Assembly (NCBI RefSeq): GCF_040712315.1
Contig: NC_134016.1
Span: forward strand, 20,071,890 to 20,135,889
Source of the DNA: Castanea sativa
Lineage: Eukaryota; Streptophyta; Magnoliopsida; Fagales; Fagaceae
Length of the DNA stretch: 64,000 nt
Reading direction: 5' to 3'
The notes beneath the pieces were generated by a model, which was not told the DNA's origin, did no database searches, and worked only from the letters and a program-made list of their open reading frames with translations. Within the stretch, counting starts at the first letter, position 1; each line of letters opens with the position of its first letter. Shown here piece by piece: positions 30,926 to 46,027 of the stretch. Position numbers and translations under genes: made by a program.

Positions 30926-33900
30926 ATTTTTAAGTGATGATCACATTCTCCCATGCTCACATGCTCCCATGCTTTGATAATCCCATGGTCCCATGTTCTC
31001 ATGTTCTCATGTTCACATGCATTGATATTCACATGTTTGATATCCACACATATTTGCACACATTTGGATGATGATGAGTCTATATGCTTAGAGGTATAAT
31101 TGATCATGCGATTGGACATTCATGTGCTCAAATGCCTTGACAATTGTGCTTGAATTTTGAGGTGATTGGACGGTAAGAGGTATGTGTACTTGGGTGCTTA
31201 AATGCTCATATGCTTGTTTGCACTATGATCACATGCTTGTATGCTCTCATGCTAACATGTTTGTATACTCTCATGCTTAAATGCTCATAAGTTAAATTAA
31301 GTGTCACTCCTTCATAAAATTTATTCATTAATTCTCAATAAGCATCAATCCTTTTTTTGTATCCATATGTGCAGACACTTGGATATCAATATATTTATAT
31401 TTTTGGAGACTGATGTGCTCATCCATTTTGATGCACGTGCGTGCTAATGCTCATTAGTTCTTACATGCTTAGTTGCTCACATTTTTACATGCTACGATGA
31501 TCGTAGGCTCCCACGATGACAGGCTTGGTTGCTGACATGCTTGGTTGCTGACATGCTTGATTGCTCACATGCTTGAATGCTTATAGGTTGGAATGCTCAC
31601 ATGCTCTTGATGATTACATACTCCCATGATAACAAGATTTGGTGATGACATGACCCCATACTCATATACTTTGATTATGACGTGCTCCCATGCTCACATA
31701 CATTGATATTCATATGTTTGATATCCATATACATATGCACACACTTGGATGATGATATGTCTATAGGCTTGGAGGCTTAAGTGATCGTGTAGTTGGGCGT
31801 TCGTGCACTCAAATGCATTAACAATTGTGCTCGAATGCAAAGTTGATTGGGAGATTAGAGGTATGTATACTTGGGTGCTTAAATGCTTATATACTTGCAT
31901 GCTCTCATGATCAAATGCAAATGTTCTCATGCTTTGTTGATAATATGCCCACATGTGTACTTGCTTTGATGATCACATACTCATATGTCTACTTGCTTTG
32001 GTGATCACATGCTCCGATGTTTAGATCCTTTGATGTTCAAATTCTTTGATGATCACGTGCTTCGATGATCGTATGCTCACATGCCTACATTCTTTGACGA
32101 TCACATGTCTACTTTCTTGTATAACTTCACATGCATATGCTTGGATGCTTTGATGATTACATGCGCCTATGTTCAAATGCTTTGATATTTTCATGCTCAT
32201 TAGAATTGATATTCACATGTTTACTATCCACACACATGTGCGCACACTTGGATACTAATATGTCTATAAGCTTGGAGGCTTAAGTGATCAGGTAGTTGGA
32301 CGTTCGTGCGCTCGGAAGCTTTGACGATTTTGCTTGAATGCTAAGGTGATTGCAAGATTAAAGGTATGTGTACTTGGGTTCTTAAATGCTCGTATGCTCT
32401 AGTGATCACATGCTTATATGCTCTCATGCTTAAATACTTGTACACTCTCATGCTTAAATGCTCACATTTAAATTAAGTGTCACTCCTTTGTAAGATTTAT
32501 TTTTTAACCACATGTGCACACACTTGAATGATGATAAATCTATATGCTTTGAAGTTGATATGCTCATGTAGTTGGATGCTTGGGCACTCATATGCTTTGA
32601 TGATCGTTTGCTCCTATGTCTATATGCTTTGATGAGAACATGTCCATTTGCCTATACACCTTGATGCTCATATGCTTAGACACTTTTATGATTGGATGCT
32701 CCTTTGTTAACATGATTTGTTGATCACATGCATCTAAGTTCATAAGCCACGTTGATAGATTGCTTCCATGTCTACATGATTTGATGATCACATGCCCACT
32801 TACCTATATGCCTTCGAGCTCTTATGCTTGAATGCTGATTTGATTGGGAGCTTAGAGGTATGTGTACTAAGGTGCTTAAATGCTCATATGCATGTATGCT
32901 TTCATGATCACATGTTCGTATGTTCACATGCTTTGTTGATAACCTACTCACATTTGTCTTTGTTGTGTTGATAAAATGCTCACATGTCTACTTGCATTGA
33001 TGATCACATGCTCATATACTCCCATGCTTTGATGTTCACATATTTCGATGATCATATGCTCCTATGTCTATATGCTTTGATGATCACATGCCCACTTACC
33101 TGTATGCCATTATTCCCATATGCTTGGATGCTTTGATGATTACTTGCTCATGCTTTGGTGATTACATGCTCACATACATTGATATTCACATGTTTGATAT
33201 CCACACACAATGTGCACACACGATGATCATGAAATGTCTATAGGCTTGGAGGTGTAAGTGATCGTGTTATCGGACGTAGATGCACTCAAATGATTCGACG
33301 ATTGTGCTTGAGTGCTTAGGAGATTGGGAGATTAGAGGTATGTGTACTAGGGTGCTTAAATGCTCATATGCTTTTATGCTCTCACGATCACATTATTGCT
33401 TAAGCTCATGATCAAATGTTTGTATGTTCTCATGCTTTTTTGATAACATGTACACGTGTATTTGCTTCGATAATCACATGCTCACGTGTCTACATATGCA
33501 TCAATGATTATATTCTCCCACGCTTACATGCTTTAACAATCACATTCGCATTTACCTATATAAATTCATGCTTATACACTTGGACGATTTGATGATTACA
33601 TGCTCCTACATTCAAATGCCTTGATAATCGCATGCTCACAAGCATTGATATTCACTGCTATGATGTCCACAAACATGTGCACACACTTGGATGCTAATAT
33701 ATTTATAGGCTTGGAGGCTAAAGTGATCATGTGGTTAGACGTTTTGTGAGCTCAAAAGCTTTGACGGTTTTTTTTTAATGCTGTGTTGATTGGTAGATTT
33801 GAGGTATGTGTACTTGGGTTCTTAAATGCTCAAATGCTTGTATGCTCTAATGATCACATGCTTGTATGCCCTCAAAATCAAATGCTTGTATACTCATGCT

Positions 33901-34655
33901 TAATGCTTACATATAAATTAAGTGTCATTCCTTCATAAGATTTATTTTTTAACCATATGTGCACACACTTGAATGACGATATATCTATATTCTTGGAGAC
34001 TGAAACGATCATGTAGTAGGATGGTCGGGCACTCGCTCGATTTGATGATCATGCTTAAATCCTAAGGTGATTGGACAGTAAGATGTATGTGTGTACTTGG
34101 ATGTTTAAATGCTCATGTGTTTGTATGTTCAATGCTTTGTTGATCAAGTGCTCACATGTGTGCACTCATGATCAAATGGTTGTATACTCTCATTCTTAAA
34201 TGCTTACATATAAATTATCACTCCATATGATTTATTTTTTAACCACATGTGCGCACACTTGAATGATCACATGCTTTTTTGTTCACATGCTTTGATGATC
34301 ATAAAGTGCTTCCATATTTACATGCTTTGATGACCACGTGACCATTTGCATGTACGCCTTCAAGCTCATATGCTTAGACGCTTTGATGATTACCTACTCC
34401 TATTTTGAAATGCTTCGAATATTGCGTGCTCACATGCATTACTAGTCACATGTTTGATATCCACAAACGTGCACACACTTGGATGATGGAATGTCTATTG
34501 GCTAGAAGGCTATAGTGCTCATGTAGTAGGATGCTTGTACATTCAAATGCGTTGATGATTTTGCTTGAATGCTGAGATGATTTGGAGATTAGAGGTATGT
34601 GTACTTGGGTGCTTAAACACTCATATGCATGTATGCTTTGATGATCACATACTTG

Positions 34656-36051
34656 TGATGGAAAAATATATGTTTGTATCGCATACAAAACATATGCAGT
34701 GGAAAATTAATGGATCTACTTCATTCGCAATTGTTAACATGTACTATGCAAATTTCAGAATTCAAGAACAAGAGAGCATACCTTGGTGTGGTGAAAATCA
34801 AAACCAAAATCAGAAGTACTTAGGAACACTTTTAATTTTCACTCAAATTCCACTTTACGCCCAAGAAGTGTGGTCTCTCAATCAGTTTCCAAGGGAGAAT
34901 GATAGAGTGTCTTATTCTCATATACACACAATTTCACAATGATGTCTCTCTCTTTTTTATACATTAAAATTCTGTATGTTTCTCTCCTTATAACTGATTA
35001 TCTTAATTAGGCTAGCCTTTTGGGCCTTTCCAATTGGGCTTTAGTATGTGGCTTGGAGTGGGACCAATATGACACTAGCTCCAATGGGCCTTGAGTTTTT
35101 CTGTCAACTTTTGACAAGTCCAAAGTTACCATTAACTATATTTAATACTACTATATAAACATAGTTGCACTCTAGGCCTTTATTTATAAATTGTATCCCA
35201 AGACTTTATTATACATGCAACCCCTTCATAAAATATTCATAGTAATACAAGTCATAAATGTAGACTGTCACTTTGTAGATTACTACATCTTAATCCTTGA
35301 GTACCCGGTTTAATCTTTTAAGTTATTCATCATATATTTATGAAATCCAATTTCATAAATATATACTTTAGTAACTATTTATTAAAGTAGTTAGGCCTAA
35401 CATTCTAAATAACAAACCCATTAAACTTATCTCAAAGGAATATTTTGTATCTCCGTTAAGAGACTATGAATTCCATCTTGAGAATATATGTTCCATTAAC
35501 ATTAAATGTGGCTGCCTAATATACTGAGGTTTTGACTATTACTATAGATCTCACTCCTAATATATCAAAGCAACTTATACTTCATGATCAGGTCCATTAT
35601 GCTCTTAGGATTAAGAGTTCATGTAAATATAAGTCATGAGAATTATTATTCATTTAAAAGTCGTTAGGAGAACAATAAATCTCATAGTAGTCCAGTTCAA
35701 TATGTCTTAACTCTTAAAACATATCAACATACCAACTAGAAGTCTCCACTTCCATGATTAAGACAAATAATCTTAGTTGATATGTTATAGTCTTCGCAGA
35801 TGAAATGCCCAATTTCATCACTGACTACGAACTAAAATTCTGAGTTTACAAAGAACTTGTGACTTATATCTTTTATGACTAAATCACATAAATCACATAC
35901 TATGCATCTCATGGACTATATGCTAATGTCCAATATTCATGTTACTATTATTTTAGATTATAATAAAACAACTTTACTAATACAACATTAAGTCATACAT
36001 AATGTCATACATAGCATCATATAATAGGATTTAAGGGCACTGATTCTAACA
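34656..36051 (-). mobile_element. Solo copia LTR in the satellite
   Basis: Reverse orientation: starts TGATGGAAAAATAT and ends GATTCTAACA. Flanks ACTTG (34651-34655) and GCTTG (36052-36056) match at four of five bases, a slightly decayed target-site duplication. Satellite sequence continues on both sides. Homologous to the 3' LTR at 57137. The ORF at 34565-34942 crosses the satellite/LTR border and is not a gene. Confidence 0.85.
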
Positions 36052-38212
36052 GCTTGTATATTCACACGCTTTGTTCATCACCTACTCATATTTGTCATTG
36101 CTTTGATGATAAAATGCTCACATGTTCACTTGCTTTGATGATCACATGAGCACATGCTTTGATGTTCACATGTTCAATGATCGTGTGTTCCCATTTCAGA
36201 TGCTTGGATGCTTTGATGATTACTTGATCATATGTACAAATGCTTTGATGATTGCATGTTGACATGCATTTATATTCATATGTTTGATGATCACACACAT
36301 GCACACACAATGATCATGAAATGTCTGTAGGCTTGGAGACATAAGTGATCGAATTGTCGAACATATGTGTGCTTAAATGCTTTGATGATTGCGCTTGAAT
36401 GCTGAGAAGATTGAGAGATTAGAGGTATGTGTATTGGGGTACTTAAATGCTCATATTCTTGTATGCTCTCACGATCACATTCTTGTTTGATCTCATGATC
36501 AAATGCTTTTATGTTCTCATGCATTGTTGATAATATGCTCACATGTATACTTGCTTTGACGATCAAATGCTCTCATGTCTACATGCTCATATGGCGATCA
36601 AATTCTCCAATGTTTTAGATGCTTTGATGTTCAATTCTTTGATTCTCACATGATTTGATGATCATATACTCCTATGCCTACATACTTTAATGATCAAATC
36701 CCCACTTGCTTGTATAACTTCATGCTCATATGCTTGGAAATTTGATGATTACATGATACCATGTTAAAATGCTTTTATAATTGCATGCTCACAAACATTG
36801 ATATTCACTTGTATGATATCCACACACATGTACACACACTTGGATGTTAATATATTTATAGGCTTGGAGGCTTAGGTGATCATGTAGTTTGACGTTCATG
36901 CGCTCAAACATTTTAACGATTTTGCTTGAATGCTTAGGTGATTGGTAGATTTGAGGTATGTGAACATTGGTTCTTAAATGCTCATATGCTTGTATGCTCT
37001 AATGATGACATTCTAGTATTCTCTCAAGATCAAATGCTTGTACACTCTCATGCTTAAATGCTTACATATAAATTAAGTGTCACTCCATCATAAGATTTAT
37101 TTTTTAAGCACTTGCACTACTTGAATCACGATATATCTATATGCTTAGAGACTGAAATGCTCATGTAGTTGGATGCTCGGGCACACACATGCTTTGACGA
37201 TAGTGCTTAATTCCTCAAGTGATGGGATGGTAAGTTGTATGTGTACTTGGATGCTAAAATGCTCACTTGCTTGTATGTTCAATGCTTGGTTGATCATATG
37301 CTCACATGTGTACTTGCTTTGATGATCATTTGCTAATATGTCTATTTGCTTAAATGATTACATGTTTTTATGTTCACATCTTTTGAGATTCATATGCTTT
37401 TATATTCACATCTTTTGAGATTCATATACTTTTATGTTTACATGCTTTGATGATCGTATGCTTAGAGGTATGTCTACTTGCTTTGAAAAGAAGTTGTCCA
37501 CTTGGCTATAGGCCTTAATGCTCATGTGCTTGGGCACTTCTATGATTGGATGCTCCTATGTTAACATGCTTCTTTGATGATCACATGTTTTGATGGTCAT
37601 ATGCTCCTATGCCTACATGCTTTAACGATAACATGCCCACTTGCTTGTATAATTTCATGCTCATACGTTTGGATGATTTAATGATTATATGTGTAACGTC
37701 CCATCCTGTTAAAAAACAAAAAAGGTGTAAGGTGAGATATTTTTGGGACCACACGTGCCCCACCTACTCATTCACTACCCACCACTCATCTCACATTATC
37801 ACTCCATCACTTGGCCGGCCATCCCTTCTTATTTTCCTTTCTTTCTTTTCTTCTTTTTCATTTTCGGTAGAACACTCCTCTCCACTTCCTCAAACTCTCC
37901 CGCCGGTACCTCCCTATCACTATTTCCACCATCATTTTTCCGGCAAGATCACTGGAAAAATTCTTGTGAACCCATAAGCACCTTCACATCTTTTATTTGA
38001 GATAAAAATTTCTAATCTTTTTGGTGGGTTTTACACTTTTGCTTGAGGTTATTTTTATCTAAGCTTTAATAATGATATCCATGTGATTTATGAGCATTGG
38101 AAGTGATATTTATGTGTTTTTATGTATGGGTTTTGTATTGGTGGAATTATTTGATGAGTGGATATATAATTTGTGCTAAAAATGACTACTTAAGATTTAT
38201 GTATGGTGAAAA

Positions 38213-39558
38213 TGTTGGAAAATCTGATTTTGTATCTCATACAAAACACACAGCGGAAGCAACAAACATAGATCTATTTCATTCATGATTGATAACATGC
38301 ACAATGTAAGTTTCAAAATTTAAGAACAAGATAGCGTACCTTGGTGCGGTGAAATTCAAAACAAAATATTAGAAGTACTTGGGAACACTTTTAATCTTCA
38401 CTCCAATTCCACTTTACGCCTAAGAAGTGTGGCCTCTCAATCAGTTTCCAAGGGAGAATAATTGAGTGGCTTCACTCACACATACACACCATTTCACAAT
38501 GATATCTCTCATTTTTCTAATAAAAAATTCTGTATGTTTCTCCCTTTATAACAAACTAATTATCTAATTGGGCTGGCCTATTGGGCCTTTGCAATTGGGC
38601 TTTAGTGTGTGGCTTGGAGTGGGACCAATAAGACACAAGCTCCAATGGGTCTTGGGCTTTTTTGTCAACTCTTGACAAGTCCAAAGTTACAATTAATTAT
38701 ATTTAATACCATTATATAAATATAATTGCACTCTAGGCCTTATTAATAAAACTCTAATAATATCATTTGACCCGTCCATGAAATATCCACAGTGAACAAA
38801 GTCATAATAAACTGCCACTTTGTAAACAACTATTTTATCCTTGAGTATCTGATTTAATCTTTTAGTTATTCACATTTATTGAAATCCAATTTCAATAAAT
38901 ATAAGTTTTAGTAACTCCTTACTAAAGTGGGCGCATTGAATAACTATTTCCCATTAAACTTATCTCAAGGGGATATTTCGTGTCTCTATAAAAAGAGATT
39001 ATGGATTCCATCTTGAGAATATGTGTTCCCTCAACACTACGTGTGGTTACCCAACATACTGAGGTTTTAAACATGAATATTAGATCTCACTCCTGATATA
39101 TCAAAGTAACCTACATTTCATGATCGGGTTCACTACCCTCTCAGGATTAAAAGTCTATGAAATTAGAAGTCGTGAGATTAATTATTCAGATGACAATTGT
39201 TGATTGAATAATTAATCTCACAGCGGTCCAGTTCAATATGTCCTAACTCTTAAGACACATCGACACATAAACTAGAAGTCTCCACTTCCATGATCAAGAC
39301 AAATAATCTTAGTTGATGTGTTATAGTCTTCATAGATGAAACACCTAATTTCATCACCGACTACGAACTACATTTTGAGTTTACAAGGAACTTGTGATTT
39401 ACATCTTCTGTGACTAAATCACATAAATCACATACAATGCATCTCATGGACTATGATAATGTCCCATTAGTTCATTTATAAATAGTCTCATATAACTAAA
39501 CAATTTAATTATTTATGACATGCCAATAAATTGGATTTTTAGGGCATAAACCCCAACA
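38213..39558 (-). mobile_element. Nested diverged LTR of the copia family
   Basis: Reverse orientation, starting TGTTGGAAAATCTG and ending AAACCCCAACA. It shares the family's landmarks (ATTGGGCTTTAGTGTGTGGC, GAGATTATGGATTCCATCTT, CACTTCCATGATCAAGAC) but is clearly more diverged in its last 500 bases. Flanks GAAAA and GGAAAA suggest a 5-bp duplication offset by one base. It lies inside the 37692-41480 element, so it inserted after it. Confidence 0.8.
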
Positions 39559-40608
39559 GGAAAATTTAGGGGTTTTAAGTTATGACATGTGATGGTCGGT
39601 AAATTTAATTTTTTTATTGCCATTAGGTTTATTTGGAGTTAGTTGAAGTCCTAAATTTCTTGTCTTGAAGGATATTTTGATTTTTCTTTTACAGGTCTCT
39701 TAATAATGTAGTGTAAATTTTATGGAAGCTAGTCATAATGTTGGAGATGATATTAAATGGGTTAACTTTATAAATTGGAGTTGAAGCCTTGTGAATCAAT
39801 TTGTTGAGAAACTTTGGAAAGTGGTATATATTATTATTGATGAGGTTAAATACTAGTCTTACCTACTTAAGCGCTTATTTGGCAAATCCTAAATTGTAGC
39901 TAGATACAATTTCAAGCTCTATACTTATTGTGATAGGTTTACTTGATATTGTTTAGGTTCTAGCTAATCTCCTTGGAGCTTGGAGAGTTAGGCTTTTGTG
40001 GTTGCGAGGTAAGTAGCTTCTTAATGGGATATTTTTGGAAATTAACCATGTTTCATAAATGATGTTTTTGGGTCAAACACATTTTGGAAAATTATATATG
40101 GATATATGTTTTCTTAAAAGTGTAGTGTTGTGATCCTATTATATATTATTATATATGAAAATGCATCATATTTGGTATTGCATTTGGGGAAATGCATGAA
40201 TTGTTGACATGAAAAATATGAGCATCTTTTATTTAATCTTTGATAAGGAAATTATGGATTTTTATGGTTTATTGGAAAATCTAAAGATGTGTATCTTGTC
40301 CTATTATTTGGGAAATTGATAAAAAATCTTTTTGACAAGAATGAAGTTGAAGACCTTACAAACTTTGTGGAAGTTAGATTATTTATGGACTTTCTGAAAC
40401 TACCTGGATAGAAACTGTATTTGGAAGGAAATGTATACTGTGAGCTTTATGTGGTTTTAACACCATGCCATGTGTGATTTCTCGGTGATCACCCGATTTA
40501 GTTTTCGTAGTCTTTGTGACAACAGAATCAAATCCAGGTTAGTGCCCTTTCACTTTGGATGACGCGTTCTTCCCTGCTGCCCATAGAGGGAAGAGGTTCC
40601 TTGATTGT

Positions 40609-40760
40609 GTGTGGGTGAGGCTGCTGTCCATGGGGCCAAGAGACCACATGCAAGAGAGGTCCTATTTGACGCGCTCTCTCTGCTGCGCATGTGGAGAGAG
40701 AAAAACCATGAGGGTATGGGTGAGGCTGCTGTCCATGGGTCAAGAGTCTGCATACCAGAG
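40609..40760. repeat. 105-bp internal duplication
   Basis: GGGTGAGGCTGCTGTCCATG occurs at about 40613 and again at about 40718. The intervening sequence (CAAGAGACCACATGCAAGAG versus CAAGAGTCTGCATACCAGAG) is also duplicated. It is a G+C-richer island in an AT-rich element. Confidence 0.6.
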
Positions 40761-43700
40761 AGGACAACACCATGCCAGTTGTGAATGGGTGGATCCCCTG
40801 ACCGGTCTATGTGGTAGAGTGGTATATTTGTAATAATTTACCGTATGTTAGATTTTATGGCTTGGAAAATTATATTGTTAGTGCTCACAGATTGTAGATT
40901 ATGGTATATAGTTTCAAGGTATTTACTTTGAGAAACTTTGTGTTTCATTACTTAATCATTCTTGTCATATTATTATTATTAAAGATGAAACTTGCATATC
41001 CCCCACCCCCATTAATTATGCTACTTACTGGGCTCTGTCTCATTCTATTATTTTTATAAACTTTTCAGAGCAGGCAACAATTTTTGAGACAGCTTTATTG
41101 GTGGCTAACAGTAGTTAGACTAACTATTGATGGAGGCTGAACTTGGTAATGGAGACATTAGATGATGTACATCTTAGAATAGGCTTGACTCATTCGTTTG
41201 TATATTGTAGTGGTTGTGACTTTATTCCCACTGATGGGACAAGCTGTTGATATGTAATTATTTATTTAGACCTCTATTCTTTTGTGGCCAATGGTCCTTG
41301 TAATTAATGCTTAGAGCTCTAAATTACTTTGAGAGCATATTCAATGCAATTATTATGATAATTATTGATGTTGGTACTTGATAGGATTTATGTGGATTGA
41401 ATTGTCAAAAAAGGAAAAATTTACAGGTAGTTGAGACGTCTTTCGCATGCTTTGGACCCCTTGGGGTTTGGGGCGTGACAATATGCTTCTATGTTCAAAG
41501 GCTTTGATAATCGCATGCTCACAAGGATTGATATTCACTCATATGATATTCATAAGAAATGAATGCTGAGGTGATTGGTAGATTTGATGTATGTGTACTT
41601 GGATTCTTAAATTCTGATATGTTTTATGCTCTAATGATAACATGATTGTATGCTCTTATGATCAAATGATTGTATTCTCTCATGCTTAAATGCTACACAT
41701 AAATTAAGTGTTACTCCTTCATAAGATTTATTTTTTAACCACATGTGAAAACACTTGATCGATGATACATCTATACGCATGGAGACTAAAACGTTCATGT
41801 AGTTGGATGCTCGGGCACACACATGCTTTGATGATTGTGCTCAAATCCTAAGGTAAATGAACGGTAAGATGTATGTGTACTTTGAGGTTTGAATGCTCAT
41901 GTGCTTGTATGTTCACATGCTTTGTTGATCTCGCGCTCGCATGTGTACTTCCTTTGATGATCATATGCTCTCATGTCTACTTACTTAGATGATCACATGC
42001 TTTCATGTTCAAATCTTTCGAAATTCACATATTTCTATGTACACTTGCGTTGATGATCATACATTTCTATGTTCACATGCTTTGATAATCGTATGCTACT
42101 ATGTCTACATGCTTTAAAGAGAACTTGTACATATGCCTATATGCCTTAATTGTCATATGCTCGGACACTTCTATGATTGGATGCTCCTATGTTAACATAC
42201 ATCTTTGATGATCACATGTTTCAATGGTCATGTTCTCCCATGCCTACATGGTTTAACGATAACATGCCCATTTGCTTTTATAATTTTATGCCCATACGTT
42301 TGGATGATTAGATGATTATATGCTCCTATAATCAAATGCTTTGATAATCGCATGCTCACAAGTGTTGATATTCACTTGTATGATATCCACGCACATGTGC
42401 ACACACTTGGATGCTAATATGTGTATAGGCTTGGAGGCATAAGTGATTATGTAGTTGGACGTTCGTAAGCTCAAATGCTTTGATGATTTTGCTTGAATGC
42501 TGAGGTGATCAGTAGATTTAAGGTATGTGTATTATGGTTCTTAAATTCTCATATGCTTTAAGCTCTAATGATCAAATGATTGCATGCTTTCATGATCAAA
42601 TGCTTGTATTCTCTCATGCTTAAATGCTACATATAAATTAAGTGTCACACCTTCAAAAGATTTATTTCTATATGCTATTGTGCTCAAATCCTAAGGTAAA
42701 TGAATGGTAAAATGTATGTGTACTTTGAGGTTTGAATGCTCATGTGCTTGTATGTTCACATTCTTTGTTGAACTCGTGCTCGCACGTGTACTTGCTTTGA
42801 CGATCATATGCTCTCATGTCTACTTGCTTGGATGATTAAGTGCTTTTATGTTCACATCTTTTGAAATTCACACACTTCTATGTACACATGCTCTGAGGAT
42901 CATACATTTCTATGTTCACATGCTTTGATAAATGTATGCTACTATGTCTACATGCTTTCAAGATAACTTATCCACATGCCTACATGCCTTAATGCTCCTA
43001 TGCTTGGGCACTTCTATGATTGGATACTCCTATGTTAACATATTTCTTTGATGATCACATGTTTAAATGGTCATATGCTCCCATGCCTGCATGCATTAAC
43101 GATTACATGCCCACTTGCTTTTATAATTTAATGCTCATACGTTTCGACGATTTGATGATTATATACTCCTACATTCATATGCTTTGATAATCCTATGCTT
43201 ACATGCATTGATATTCACATGTATGATATCCACGCACATGTTCACACACTTGGTTGCTAATATGTTTATAGGCTTGAAGGCTTAAGTGATCATGAAGTTG
43301 GACATTCGTACGCTAAAATCCTTTGATGATTTCGCTTGAATGCTAAGGTGATTGGTAGATTTGAGGTATGTGTACTTGGTTTCATAAATTCTCATATGCT
43401 TTAAGCTTTAATGATTACATGATTGTATGCTCTCAGGATTAAATGCTTGTATTCTTTAATGCTTAAATGCTACGTATAAATTAAGTGTCACTCCTTCAAA
43501 AGATTTAATTTTTACCACATGTGAACGCACTTGATCGGCGATATATCTATGCACTTGGAGACTGAAACGTTCATGTAATTGGATTCTTGGGCACACACGT
43601 GCTGTGATGATTGTGCTAAGATCCTAAGGTAATTGAACGGTAAGATGTATGTGTACTTTACTATTTAAATGCTCATGTGCATGTATTTCACATGCTTTGT

Positions 43701-44149
43701 TGCTCTCGTGCTCACATGTGTACTTGCATTGACGCTCAAATGCTCTCATGTCTACTTGCTTAGATGATCACATCCTTTTATGTTCACATCTTTTGAAATT
43801 CACATACCTCTATGTACATATGTTTTGATGATCATACATTTCTATGTTAACATGCTTTGATAATCGTATGCTACTATGTTTACATGCTTTGAAGAGAACT
43901 TGTACATATGCCTATATGCCTTAATGCTCATATGCTCGGACACTTCTATGATTAGATGCTCCTATGTTAACATATTTCTTTGACGATCACATGTTTCAAT
44001 TGTCATATGCTCTCATGCCTACATGGTTTAACGATTACATACCCACTTGCTTTTATAATTTTATGCCCACACATTTGGATGATTAGATGATTATGTGCTT
44101 CTACATTCAAATGCTTTACTAATCGCATGCTCACAAGTGTTGATATTAA

Positions 44150-45546
44150 TGTTAGGATTAGTGCCCTTAAATCCTATTGTATGATGCTATGTATGATATT
44201 ATGTATGACATTATGTATGACATGATGTATGACTTAATATTGTGATTGATAAAGTTATTTTATTATTATCCAAAATAATGGTAACATGAATATGGGACAT
44301 TATCATATAGTCCATGAGATGCATTGTATGTGATTTATGTGAAAAGTCACAGAAGATGTAAATCACAAGTTCTTTGTAAACTCAGAATTAATAGTTCGTA
44401 GTCGGTGATGAAATTGGGCATTTCATCTGCGAAGACTATAACGTGTCAACTAAGATGATTTGTCTTGATCATGGAAGTGGAGACTTCTAGTTGATATGTT
44501 GATATGTTTTAAGAGTTAAAACATATTGAACAGGACCGCTGTGAGATTTATTATTCTCCTAATGACTGTCAAATGAATAATAAATCTCACGACTTCTATT
44601 TGCATGAACTCTTAATCCTGAGAGAATAATGGACCTGATCATGAAGTGTAGGTTGCTTTGATATATCAGGAGTGAGATCTGAAGTGACGGTCAAAACCTC
44701 AGTATGTTGGGCAGCCACATTTAGTGTTGATGGAACATATATTCTCAAGATGGAATTCATAGTCTCTTGATAGAGATATAAAGTATTCCCTTGAGATAAG
44801 TTTAATGGGTTCAGTTATTCAGAAAGTTAGGCCTAACCACTTTAGTAAGAAATTACTAAAGTATATATTTATGAAATTGAATTTCATAAATATATAATGA
44901 ATAACTTTAAAGAATTAAACCGGGTACTCAAGGATAAGATGTAGTAATTTACAAAGTGGCAGTCTACATTTATGACTTTGTGTTACTACGAATATTTTAT
45001 GAAGGGGTTACGTGTATAATAAAGTCTTGGGATATAATTTATTAATAAGGCCTAGAGTGCAATTATATTTATATAGTGGTATTAAATATAATTAATGGTA
45101 ACTTTGGACTTGTCAAGAGTTGACGGAAAAGTCCAAGGCCCATTGGAGCTAGTGTCTTATTGGTCCCTTTTGGTCCCACTCCAAGCCACACATTAAAGCC
45201 CAATTGGAAAGGCCCAATAGGCCAGCCCAATTAGAGAATTAGTTAGTTATAAAGGGAGAAACATACATAATTTTTATTAGATGAGACACACTTTCATTCT
45301 CTCTTTGAAAAACTGATTGAGAGACCACACATCTTGGGCGTAAAGTGGAATTGGAGTGAAGATTAAAAGTGTTCCCAAGTGCTTCTAATATTTGTTTTGA
45401 ATTTCTCCACATCAAGGTACGCTATCTTGTTCTTAAATTCTGAAATTTATGTAGTGCATGTTATCAATCATGAATGAAATAGATCCTTGTTCGTCGCTTC
45501 CGCTGTGGGTTTTGCATGAGATGCAAAACCAGAATTTTTTCCTTCA
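44150..45546 (+). mobile_element. Solo copia LTR with perfect ATTAA duplication
   Basis: TGTTAGGATTAGTGCCC to TTTTTTCCTTCA, 1397 bp. Flanked by ATTAA at 44145-44149 and ATTAA at 45547-45551, with satellite sequence on both sides. The perfect duplication and good match to the 57137 LTR make it one of the younger insertions. No internal sequence, hence solo. Confidence 0.92.
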
Positions 45547-46027
45547 ATTAACTCGTATTATATTCACGCACATGTGCACACACTTGGATGCTAATATTTG
45601 TATAGGCTTGGATGCATAAGTGATCATGTAGTTGGAACTTTGTACGCTCAAACACTTTGACGATTTTGCTTCAATGTTGAGTTGATCGGAAGATTTGAGG
45701 TATGTGTTCTTGGGGTCTTAAATTCACATGTGCTTTTTGCTCTAATGATCACTTGATTGTATGCTCTTATGATCAAATGCTTGTTTTTTCTAATGCTTAA
45801 ATGTTTACATATAAATTAAGAGTCACTCGTTCATAAGATTTATTTTTAAACCACATGTGCACACACTTGATTGACGATATATCTATACACATGGAGACAG
45901 AAACGTTCATGTAGTTTGATGCACGGACACCCATATGCTTCGATGATTGTGCTTAAATCCAAAGGTAATTGAACGGTAAGATGTATGTGTATTTTGAGGC
46001 TTAAATGCTCATTTGCTTGTATGTTCA

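Larger units (their letters stand above)
37692..41480. mobile_element. TG...CA element with perfect ATATG duplication
   Basis: Starts TGTAACGTCCCATCCTG and ends GGTTTGGGGCGTGACA. It is flanked on both sides by ATATG (37687-37691, 41481-41485) with satellite sequence beyond. Without the nested LTR (38213-39558) it is about 2.44 kb. The ends suit a large solo LTR of a gypsy element (inference). No gag, pol or internal primer site is seen. Short frames (37609-37977, 40528-40833) are not recognisable. A large LTR-type element, or a non-autonomous one, is the best reading. Confidence 0.75.

Noticed and set aside
34565..34942. 125-codon frame spanning satellite and LTR
   Set aside because: It crosses an insertion border and has no protein signature.
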